Source: Treponema sp.
Lineage (GTDB): Bacteria; Spirochaetota; Spirochaetia; Treponematales; Breznakiellaceae
Reading direction: 5' to 3'
NCBI GenBank assembly: GCA_020216655.1
Contig: JAIWNU010000017.1
Span: forward strand, 1 to 10,000
DNA length: 10,000 bases
Shown here: in pieces, positions 1 to 6,186 of the stretch
Layout: every line of letters begins with the position of its first letter
Numbering within the stretch: position 1 is the first letter of the stretch
Notes under the pieces: generated by a model
Databases searched by the model: none
What the model was told of the DNA's origin: nothing
The model's input: the letters and a program-made list of their open reading frames with translations, nothing else
Position numbers and translations under genes: made by a program

Positions 1-886
1 CGGAACGGACCGTCCCGTTCATCACAACAGGATGTCCATCAATTTCAAATTGTACCTTTATCTTAAGGCCCTCCACCCCCTTGCCGCCAATCGTTACTGC
101 ACAGCCCGTATCTGAAAGGTCTTCGATAATACAGCGGAGTCCCGGTTGGACTTCTATCTTTTCAGGTGGTTCTTCAGTTACCGGGAGATACAGGTATGCT
201 GGCTTATGGGTCCGCGCCCGGATTGATCTGCGCTTTTGGGTTCTAAACAGGGAATCCGAATGGGCAATCTGGAGTACTATACTGCCTCGGGCCATGGCTT
301 CATCGAGGACATAGGTGTCAAACACATACCCCGCATCATCCTTTCGCCAGAAATAGATAGCAAGTCGCCTGCCTTTCCACACTATGGATCCTTTTTGGGC
401 TGGTACATTTGGTTTTTGAATAGTTAAAAATCTATCTGAATTGGCAACAACCTGGGATTTAAATACACCAACACCATCAACAAGCACCTTAAGTGGCTGA
501 GTTTCACCAATCTGCCGGGAACTCGAAATCCCCTTTTTATACCGTGGATGCTCAAATTCTATCTTTTTTCGATATTCATATAATTTTGATAAAAAATCCT
601 GGGTTTCCTGGCTTCTCACGTCTCCGGTTACTTCAGCTTTTTTTACAAGCTCTCCGATACAGCGATCCAGTTGTTTTTCTGACCAAAACAAAGTACTCGG
701 ATCTTCCAATTCAGCGCTAATGGCAAGTTTCCGCAGAAGCTGCAATTCTCCGAAGGAAAATCCCGCATCTTTCCCCTTTGCAAAGAATTCAAGCCATGAA
801 TAATTATTTTTAGAATCCTTTTTATAGGTAAGCAGTAACAGGAGGCTTATAGTTGCGACAATTAACAAAAGTACATATAACAACAT
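1..886 (-). CDS. Membrane-anchored PilZ-domain protein (partial, C-terminus outside window)
   Basis: The minus strand is open from an ATG at 884-886 to the window edge, giving 295 complete codons and no stop. Residues about 1-20 are almost entirely hydrophobic and are followed by Tyr-Lys-Lys-Asp, which fits an N-terminal membrane anchor with a cytoplasmic body. Residues 30-160 are charged and may be helical. The C-terminal part carries both halves of the PilZ cyclic-di-GMP signature: RxxxR (R219, R223) and DxSxxG (D256, S258, G261). PilZ proteins bind cyclic-di-GMP and act on motility or surface traits; the region before the PilZ motifs is reminiscent of YcgR-type two-domain proteins, but this is a loose resemblance. 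The start is chosen because no in-frame ATG, GTG or TTG lies between it and the upstream stop, and purine-rich GAGGAG and AAAGGGA lie just before it. The specific target is unknown. Confidence 0.85.
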   Translation of the reverse strand, partial: MLLYVLLLIVATISLLLLLTYKKDSKNNYSWLEFFAKGKDAGFSFGELQLLRKLAISAELEDPSTLFWSEKQLDRCIGELVKKAEVTGDVRSQETQDFLSKLYEYRKKIEFEHPRYKKGISSSRQIGETQPLKVLVDGVGVFKSQVVANSDRFLTIQKPNVPAQKGSIVWKGRRLAIYFWRKDDAGYVFDTYVLDEAMARGSIVLQIAHSDSLFRTQKRRSIRARTHKPAYLYLPVTEEPPEKIEVQPGLRCIIEDLSDTGCAVTIGGKGVEGLKIKVQFEIDGHPVVMNGTVRS

Positions 887-907
887 TCCCTTTATAGTCT
901 CCTCAAA

Positions 908-916
908 ATTATACCA
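908..916 (-). promoter_or_regulatory. Extended -10 promoter of the PilZ gene
   Basis: Reading the minus strand, TGG followed by a perfect TATAAT lies 22 bases before the PilZ start codon. The TGn extension is the usual mark of sigma-70 promoters that do not need a good -35 box, and indeed the hexamer 17 bases upstream is poor. Transcription would start near 901, leaving a leader of about 15 bases. Predicted by eye only. Confidence 0.5.
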
Positions 917-963
917 TACCCGCGGCTTCTCCGTTGTATGGCCTTTCTAAAAAACCCAGCACC

Positions 964-972
964 TGCTATAAT
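964..972 (+). promoter_or_regulatory. Extended -10 promoter of the CPBP protease gene
   Basis: TGC followed by a perfect TATAAT (967-972) on the plus strand forms an extended -10 element. A weak TTTCTA at 944-949 lies 17 bases upstream as a possible -35. Transcription would start near 979, about 38 bases before the proposed ATT start codon. It is back to back with the extended -10 promoter of the PilZ gene at 908-916. Predicted by eye. Confidence 0.5.
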
Positions 973-1003
973 AGAATATACCTTAGCAAGGATAGACTGT
1001 CAA

Positions 1004-1010
1004 AAAGGAG
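1004..1010 (+). promoter_or_regulatory. Ribosome binding site that points to an ATT start
   Basis: AAAGGAG is a near-consensus Shine-Dalgarno sequence. It is followed by six bases and then ATT, with an in-frame stop codon TAG directly after the site at 1011. No ATG, GTG or TTG lies in the normal 5-10 base window in the protease reading frame, so the site itself decides in favour of the rare start. Confidence 0.65.
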
Positions 1011-1016
1011 TAGCCC

Positions 1017-1655
1017 ATTTCTGCACTGGTTGAAGCATTTATTTTGTATTGGGCCTTTTTTGTTCCCAGCATTTCCATCCCGAGCGAAACCGCATCGGTT
1101 ATTTCCTTTGTAACCCTACGGGAACTCTCCCGGATACTCTTATATGATTTACCGGCTACTGCTCTTATTCTATTCCTCTTAATAAAAGAAAATCGGGAAA
1201 AGATAACCGAAAAATTCGCAGTCTCACGCAACATAGCACTTTGGGCCATCATCAATTTAACCCTCATTCTTGCCAGCGCTTTTGTGATATCCCTTTTTGC
1301 CCGCTTTATACTGCCCTCCTGGAAGCCGCCCCTCATTCAGGCACCCAAGCTTCCGTCAGCCTGGATAGTCATGACCGCAGGCAGCTTTGCCACCGCATAT
1401 TTAGAAGAAAGTTATTTCAGGCTCTATCTGCTCTATCGATTTGACGAAGTAGGCTTTACACCGCGGACAGGAAACCTGCTTTCTGTGCTGCTCTTTTCGC
1501 TATGCCACATCTATGAAGGCCCCCTTGGATTTCTGAATGCGGCAATTGCTGGTTTAATTTTTACCCTAGTATACCGAAAAACCGGCAGCATCCACAGCCC
1601 AGCCTGGGCCCATGGCCTGTATAACACCCTTGCCTTTTCATTAGCCATCTTATAA
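1017..1655 (+). CDS. CPBP-family intramembrane glutamic-type protease, probable AUU start
   Basis: A very hydrophobic protein of 212 residues counted from an ATT at 1017 (203 if the later TTG at 1044 is used). It has the three CPBP (CAAX protease and bacteriocin-processing, Abi) motifs: EExxxR as E130, E131 and R135; FxxxH as F160 and H164; and HxxxN as H199 and N203. These residues form the catalytic site inside the membrane in the Rce1/MroQ family. I count roughly five or six membrane segments. Start choice: AAAGGAG at 1004-1010 is a strong ribosome binding site and there is no in-frame ATG or GTG near it. An in-frame TAG at 1011 excludes earlier starts. ATT at 1017 is six bases from the site, CTG at 1026 is 15, and TTG at 1044 is 33. 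Starting at ATT also restores a full hydrophobic first helix. The substrate is unknown; bacterial members are linked to peptide processing, immunity or quorum signalling. It stands alone between two promoter regions. Confidence 0.85.
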   Translation: MSALVEAFILYWAFFVPSISIPSETASVISFVTLRELSRILLYDLPATALILFLLIKENREKITEKFAVSRNIALWAIINLTLILASAFVISLFARFILPSWKPPLIQAPKLPSAWIVMTAGSFATAYLEESYFRLYLLYRFDEVGFTPRTGNLLSVLLFSLCHIYEGPLGFLNAAIAGLIFTLVYRKTGSIHSPAWAHGLYNTLAFSLAIL

Positions 1656-1665
1656 ATAAAATTTG

Positions 1666-1695
1666 TTGACAAGTTATATAATCTTTTAATAATAT
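1666..1695 (+). promoter_or_regulatory. Candidate sigma-70 promoter for the tlpA-ccdA unit
   Basis: A perfect TTGACA at 1666-1671 is followed by a very AT-rich stretch. The best-spaced -10 is TAATAT at 1690-1695 (18-base spacer). A perfect TATAAT at 1677-1682 is only five bases from TTGACA, so it cannot pair with it. The exact -10 is therefore uncertain. The region lies between the protease stop codon and the thioredoxin gene, whose own AGGAG site is at 1755-1759, leaving a leader of about 60 bases. Confidence 0.5.
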
Positions 1696-1764
1696 ATAAA
1701 TATCAATATATGTACACTTCTATAATTACCAATAGGTTTTAGAGGTGTATCCACAGGAGTTTCC

Positions 1765-2358
1765 ATGAAAGCACAGAAAATCTTATTTCTTATAATTTCT
1801 CTCCTGCTTCCTCTCTTTTCCGCCAGCGCCGCAGAGGGGGCAAAGACTGCGGCAACGGCTTCTGGGCCCCAGACCCAGGCATGGAAAAAAGCCCTGCAGG
1901 ATACGGGTTTTACCGTATTCCCCGAAGCCCAGACCTTGCCGCAAATAAAAGTGCCTGGACTGGACGGAAAACAAATTGATATTAAGGATTTTGCAGGTTC
2001 CTGGGTGGTCCTTAATTTCTGGGCCACCTGGTGCCCCCCCTGCAAGGCAGAAATGCCCTCCATGGAAGAATTCTTTAAAACCTTTAAGAACAATAAACTT
2101 ACGATCTTTGCAATTTCTACCGGCGAAAAGCCCGATACGGTTAAGAATTTTATTAAAGCGAATCCTCACAGTTTTCCCATCGGCCTCGACAGCTCAGGCC
2201 AATTAGGTGCAGTCTTTGCAAGCCGCGGCATTCCCACCACCTACATCGTCAATCCGGAAGGCAAGGTTATTGCGGGCACCATTGGGGGCAGGGACTGGAT
2301 GGATAAAAAAACTGTCGAGGCCTTCAAAACGCTCATTTCAAGCGGCGGGAAAAACTAA
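1765..2358 (+). CDS. TlpA/ResA-like exported thiol-disulfide thioredoxin
   Basis: A 197-residue protein with a classic signal peptide: basic Lys2 and Lys5, a hydrophobic core over residues 6-18, and an Ala-Ser-Ala-Ala cleavage region near residue 22. There is no lipobox Cys, so it is probably periplasmic and soluble or loosely held. The thioredoxin fold starts near residue 58 and contains the active-site motif WCPPC (C90, C93) after NFWAT, and the cis-proline loop GIPTT (P157). WCPPC is typical of the AhpC/TSA-like TlpA/ResA branch, which reduces disulfides outside the cytoplasm, often in cytochrome c maturation or oxidative protection. ATG at 1765 follows AGGAG at 1755-1759 with a five-base gap. 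The stop codon overlaps the start of the downstream CcdA-like transporter gene by one base (TAATG), so the two are almost certainly cotranscribed and the transporter is the likely electron donor. No cytochrome c gene lies nearby, so the final substrate cannot be named. Confidence 0.9.
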   Translation: MKAQKILFLIISLLLPLFSASAAEGAKTAATASGPQTQAWKKALQDTGFTVFPEAQTLPQIKVPGLDGKQIDIKDFAGSWVVLNFWATWCPPCKAEMPSMEEFFKTFKNNKLTIFAISTGEKPDTVKNFIKANPHSFPIGLDSSGQLGAVFASRGIPTTYIVNPEGKVIAGTIGGRDWMDKKTVEAFKTLISSGGKN

Positions 2359-3359
2359 TGTCAGTCTTTTTTGAATTTTCAGCAGCCCTTGCAGCGGGGC
2401 TCCTCTCCTTTCTTTCGCCCTGTGTGTTCCCCCTCATTCCGTCCTATCTTGCCATGCTGAGCGGAACTTCTGTTAAGGACCTAAAAGAAAGTACAGGTGA
2501 GCATCCTGTTGATGAACACCGCAGACAAATCCGCCGCATCGCACTGCTTCGTTCTATAGCCTTTTCCCTAGGCTTTACCGCTGTATTTGTGATTTTGGGG
2601 CTTTTATTCTCCCAGGCTTCCGCAATGATCGGAACCTCAGGCCGCATCTGGGCGCTCCTGGCAGGGTTTGTCATTATTCTCTTAGGCCTTGATACCATTT
2701 TTGATTTTATAAGTTTTCTCAAAATAGAAAAGCGCTTTCAGATTCAAAAGCGCCCCCAGGGCCGGCCACAGGGCCGCCCCCAGGGCCGCCCTCAGGGCTA
2801 TGTTTCAGCCTTCCTTTTCGGTGCAGCCTTCGGCGCAGGCTGGAGCCCCTGCGTGGGCCCCATGCTGGCATCGATTCTCTTTATGGCGGGTTCTGGCTCT
2901 CTTGGTAAGGCAGGACTACTTTTGGTTACCTACTCGCTCGGCCTAGCTATTCCTTTTATATTGACGAGTCTCTTCCTCGGCTCCCTGCAGGGGCTCCTGC
3001 AAAAGTTGAAGGAACACCTTGGGTCAGTAAAAATTGTTTCTGGCCTCATTCTCATCAGTATCGGCCTTTACATGATCCTAGGGGACCTGCGCCAGCTTAC
3101 CGCAGTCTTCACCCGCTTTGGTTATCAGCTGCAAAGCTCTGCCGAAGCCATGCCCCAGGTTTACCGAATTGTTACCAGCCTCATGCTTGTAATCAGCGCG
3201 GCTCTTTTGTTCTTCTGGAAGCGATCCCCGGGAACAGGCCACAGAGCGCTCCGTATGCTTGGAACGCTGTTTTTAGTTATACTCGCCGCTTTGGAAGCCC
3301 TGGGCTTTATTTCCCTTATTAAGATCATCGCTGGCTGGATGCTTTTTCAGGGCATTTAA
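2358..3359 (+). CDS. ccdA: CcdA/DsbD-type transmembrane thiol-disulfide transporter, enlarged
   Basis: A 333-residue integral membrane protein that should move electrons from cytoplasmic thioredoxin to periplasmic acceptors such as the TlpA-like protein encoded directly upstream. It has the two family half-sites: SPCVFPLIPSYLA in the first helix (C22) and GWSPCVGPMLASI in the fourth (C165). These are the paired redox cysteines of the CcdA/DsbD beta domain. I count about eight hydrophobic segments, near residues 5-34, 66-88, 97-121, 148-175, 180-208, 222-243, 268-290 and 304-330. Typical CcdA has about 220-240 residues and six segments. The extra length comes from a charged loop (37-62), a linker with four tandem Arg-Pro-Gln-Gly units (132-147), and two additional C-terminal segments. 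Start and upstream stop overlap as TAATG, implying translational coupling. The gene ends seven bases before the convergent speA stop, and I see no terminator between them. Confidence 0.88.
   Translation: MSVFFEFSAALAAGLLSFLSPCVFPLIPSYLAMLSGTSVKDLKESTGEHPVDEHRRQIRRIALLRSIAFSLGFTAVFVILGLLFSQASAMIGTSGRIWALLAGFVIILLGLDTIFDFISFLKIEKRFQIQKRPQGRPQGRPQGRPQGYVSAFLFGAAFGAGWSPCVGPMLASILFMAGSGSLGKAGLLLVTYSLGLAIPFILTSLFLGSLQGLLQKLKEHLGSVKIVSGLILISIGLYMILGDLRQLTAVFTRFGYQLQSSAEAMPQVYRIVTSLMLVISAALLFFWKRSPGTGHRALRMLGTLFLVILAALEALGFISLIKIIAGWMLFQGI
2751..2798 (+). repeat. Four tandem 12-bp units inside ccdA
   Basis: Four consecutive 12-base units encode Arg-Pro-Gln-Gly four times (residues 132-147). Units differ at only a few bases: the Arg codon is CGC three times and CGG once, the Pro codon is CCC, CCA or CCT, and every unit shares CAGGGC. 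The array is G+C-rich compared with its flanks and lies in the linker between the third and fourth membrane segments, just before the second redox-cysteine helix. Because 12 is a multiple of three, copy-number change would keep the frame. Confidence 0.9.
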
Positions 3360-3366
3360 TAGGATG

Positions 3367-5289
3367 CTATAGCCTTCTGCGGGAATCTACCTGCAGATAG
3401 GTATAGCGCTTAAGTCCCGCTTCGTATTCTGCCAATATTTTCATTCCCTCGTTGGGCTTTACCACATCCTTTTTAATGGCCTGCTCCACCTGGGTCTTTA
3501 TAGACCGAATAAGTTCCGCAATGGCGTACTCGTTTTCTTCCAGCACCTCACGGATGGTGTCGCCCTCTATAATTTCATCAATATACCATCCTGCGTCCTC
3601 ATCGCTGTCGAGAACAATATGGGCTTCGTCCATACGTCCAAAGAGATTATGCATATCCCCCAGGGTATCCTGATAGGCTCCGGTCAAGAAAACGCCAATG
3701 TAATAGGGTTTATCGTTTAAATCATGGAGCCACAGGTATTCCCGCTGGTCCTGATCCTCCCCGTCGCCGATAAAATTGTCTACCTTGCCGTCCGAATCGC
3801 AGGTAATATCGGCGATGGTGCCCTTAACTGTAGGTTCTTCGGTAAGCCGGGTAAGGGGTGTCATGGGGAAAAGCTGGCCCAGGGCCCAGGAGTCCGGCAA
3901 AGACCGGAATACGGAGAAATTTAAGAGGTATTGGTCCTTAAGGCCCGCCACAAGTTCCTTCATTTCCTCGCTCATGCGGCTTTTGCCTTCATAGTGGCGG
4001 CTGATTTCCGCAAGGATTTCCCAGGAAAGGGATTCTACCACTGCCCGGGACTGGAGATCCAAGTATCCCAGATCAAAGAGGCTCATGGCCTGCTGGCGGT
4101 AAAATACGAGATCATGGAAGGCTTCGTCATAGTGGCCCGCATCGACCGTTTCCTTTACCTCGAGAATGTCCCGGACAACCTTGGGAGCATTTTTGGGAAC
4201 CACCAAATTCTTAATGGTATTAAGCTTGGCAATGCGGCCAAAGGCTTCCACGGCTATCATTGAATGATGGGCCACCAGGGCTCTGCCGCTTTCGGATACT
4301 ATGGTGGGATGTTCCACCTTTTCTTCATCGCAGACATCCATAATGCCGTAGATGATGGTGTTTGCGTATTCCCTGAGGCTGTAATTAGCCGATGAAGCCA
4401 CGGCGCTGCGGCTCCCGTCATAATCCACTCCAAGCCCGCCCCCCACATCAATATAGGAGATGGGACAACCCATACGGACCAATTTGGCGTAGAACCGGGC
4501 CCCTTCGCGGACACAGCGGGTTATCACCTGGATGTCAGGAATCTGACTTCCCACATGAAAATGAAGCAGGGTTACACAGTCCTTAAGCCCTGCCTGTTCC
4601 AATAGGTTCATGGCTTCTAAAAGGTCTACCGTAGAAAGACCAAATTTTGCAGCCTCTCCAGAAGAGGTGGCCCATTTGCCGGAACTGCGGGTCGCAAGCT
4701 TAATCCGGATACCGATATAGGGCCGGACGCCCATTTCTTTGGAAAGCTCAATGAGACCCTTGATTTCTTCCAGCTTTTCAGCCACCACGACTACTTTTTT
4801 GCCGATCTTGCAGCCCATGAGGGCAAAGCGGATAAACTCGTCATCCTTGTAGCCGTTGCACAATAAGAGGCGCCCGTCGTTTTTATGTATGGAGAGGGCA
4901 AGGAGCAATTCGGGCTTGCTTCCCGCTTCTATGCCGAGGCCGTAGGGTTCGCCCGCATCCATGAGGGTTTCCACCACTTCCCGCATTTGGTTTACCTTGA
5001 CCGGGTAGACCCCCTGGTACCGGCCCTTGTAGCAGGCCTCTTCGATAGCTTGGGTAAAGGCTTCGTTAATCCGCTTTACCCGGTCCTGCAGGATATCCTG
5101 GAACCTGATATGCAAGGGAAGCCGCAATCCCCGTTTTTTAGCCTCTTCTATAACATCCACAATACGGATGCGGGCTCCGTCCTTGCAGGGTTCAACGGTA
5201 ATATACCCCTCTTCATCGATAGAAAAATATCCGGAACCCCATTTAGAAACCCCATAGAGCTTGTTTGCGTCTTCCCTGGTCCAGGCCAT
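3367..5289 (-). CDS. speA: Biosynthetic arginine decarboxylase
   Basis: This 640-residue protein matches the SpeA family in length (the E. coli enzyme has about 658 residues) and layout. It removes CO2 from L-arginine to give agmatine, using pyridoxal phosphate and normally magnesium. Visible features are the PLP lysine in YPVKVNQ (K98), HFHVGSQ (243-249), the phosphate-binding glycine loop IDVGGGLGVDYDG (280-292), SESGRA (332-337), and the C-terminal active-site cysteine in TCDSDGK (C497). A late segment with GAYQDTLGDMHNLFG is also characteristic. There is no signal peptide, so it is cytoplasmic. The ATG at 5287-5289 directly abuts the aguB stop (TAGATG on the minus strand), with AAAGGA at 5299-5304 inside the end of aguB as ribosome binding site. 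It is the last gene of the aguA-aguB-speA unit, although it catalyses the first step. Its end converges on ccdA with a seven-base gap. Confidence 0.97.
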   Translation of the reverse strand: MAWTREDANKLYGVSKWGSGYFSIDEEGYITVEPCKDGARIRIVDVIEEAKKRGLRLPLHIRFQDILQDRVKRINEAFTQAIEEACYKGRYQGVYPVKVNQMREVVETLMDAGEPYGLGIEAGSKPELLLALSIHKNDGRLLLCNGYKDDEFIRFALMGCKIGKKVVVVAEKLEEIKGLIELSKEMGVRPYIGIRIKLATRSSGKWATSSGEAAKFGLSTVDLLEAMNLLEQAGLKDCVTLLHFHVGSQIPDIQVITRCVREGARFYAKLVRMGCPISYIDVGGGLGVDYDGSRSAVASSANYSLREYANTIIYGIMDVCDEEKVEHPTIVSESGRALVAHHSMIAVEAFGRIAKLNTIKNLVVPKNAPKVVRDILEVKETVDAGHYDEAFHDLVFYRQQAMSLFDLGYLDLQSRAVVESLSWEILAEISRHYEGKSRMSEEMKELVAGLKDQYLLNFSVFRSLPDSWALGQLFPMTPLTRLTEEPTVKGTIADITCDSDGKVDNFIGDGEDQDQREYLWLHDLNDKPYYIGVFLTGAYQDTLGDMHNLFGRMDEAHIVLDSDEDAGWYIDEIIEGDTIREVLEENEYAIAELIRSIKTQVEQAIKKDVVKPNEGMKILAEYEAGLKRYTYLQVDSRRRL

Positions 5290-6186
5290 CTAGTTTATTC
5301 CTTTGCTGCCGATGTGGATCTGTTCTCCGTCATAGGTAGCCAGTGCGGTATATATATCGGGACGCCGGTCCCGGAAAATTCCCCAGGCGCTTCGCGTCCG
5401 TCTGATAGCATCGAGATCAAAGGTGTGTACCAGTACGGTTTCGCTTGTCCGGTCAGCGGATTCTACGAGCTGGCCATGTTCGTCCGCAATAAAAGAAGAT
5501 CCATAAAAAGTGATACTCGAATCGTCGATCTGTTCCTTGCCAACCCGGTTAGCCACAATGACGGGCACGAGGTTCGCTCCTGCGTGTCCCCGCTGCACAA
5601 CGCGCCAATGCTCCATAGAATCGATGGATGCATCCTGCGGTTCTGAGCCGATGGCGGTGGGATAAAACAAAAGCTCCGCCCCCTTAAGCACCATGGCCCG
5701 GGCAAGCTCCGGATACCATTGGTCCCAGCAGATGCCAACACCAATAGTTCCGTAGGCGGTGTGCCACACCTTTACACCCAGATCCCCCGGATTAAAATAA
5801 TATTTTTCCTCGTAGCCAGGTCCGTCCGGGATGTGGCTCTTGCGGTAAATGCCAAGCACAGTCCCATCCGCATCGATAACGGCAATTGAGTTATAATGAG
5901 CCTTGTTGGCCCGTTCAAAGAAACTCACCGGAATGACCACAGAAAGTTCCTTGGCAAGCTTTTGGAAATGAAGCAGGGCGGGATTTTGTTCAGGTTCACT
6001 TGCCAAATCGAAATATTCAGGCTTTTCCTTCTGGCAGAAATAGGGGGTCTCAAACAGCTCTTGGAGAAGAATTATCTGCGCGCCCTTGGCTGCAGCCTGT
6101 CTTACAAACCGGTCCGCCTTCTTGATATTTTCATTCCTGTCCCAGGAACAGGACATCTGAACTGCCGCAACGGTTACGTTTCTCAT
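5290..6186 (-). CDS. aguB: N-carbamoylputrescine amidase
   Basis: A 298-residue member of the carbon-nitrogen hydrolase (nitrilase) family. It converts N-carbamoylputrescine to putrescine, ammonia and CO2, the final step of the agmatine route. The Glu-Lys-Cys catalytic triad is visible: E43 in LLQELFETPYF, K116 in YRKSHIPDGPGYEEKYYF, and C153 in GICWDQWYPE. The motif around K116 and the DQWYPE sequence are typical of AguB rather than other nitrilases. Start: ATG at 6184-6186, giving MRNVTVAAVQM, is preferred because AAGGAG lies five bases upstream (6192-6197) and the start overlaps the aguA stop as ATGA. An ATG 48 bases further upstream is open in frame but would add residues that overlap aguA and lack a binding site. 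It sits between aguA and speA, so the function is supported by both motif and context. Confidence 0.96.
   Translation of the reverse strand: MRNVTVAAVQMSCSWDRNENIKKADRFVRQAAAKGAQIILLQELFETPYFCQKEKPEYFDLASEPEQNPALLHFQKLAKELSVVIPVSFFERANKAHYNSIAVIDADGTVLGIYRKSHIPDGPGYEEKYYFNPGDLGVKVWHTAYGTIGVGICWDQWYPELARAMVLKGAELLFYPTAIGSEPQDASIDSMEHWRVVQRGHAGANLVPVIVANRVGKEQIDDSSITFYGSSFIADEHGQLVESADRTSETVLVHTFDLDAIRRTRSAWGIFRDRRPDIYTALATYDGEQIHIGSKGIN

Noticed and set aside
983..1336. Minus-strand open frame opposite the protease gene
   Set aside because: It is antisense to a gene with three catalytic motifs and its residues show no family features.
1677..1682. Perfect TATAAT as the -10 of the tlpA-ccdA promoter
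   Set aside because: It is only five bases from the TTGACA at 1666-1671 and has no other good -35 upstream at a normal distance, so it was not used as the paired -10.
1686..2169. Minus-strand open frames opposite the thioredoxin gene
   Set aside because: They are shadows of the TlpA-like coding sequence; the sense frame has a signal peptide, WCPPC and a ribosome binding site.
4885..5646. A 253-codon open frame on the plus strand across the speA-aguB junction
   Set aside because: It lies wholly antisense to two genes with full catalytic motifs and has no recognisable domain. Its length is explained by the codon bias of the true genes on the other strand.
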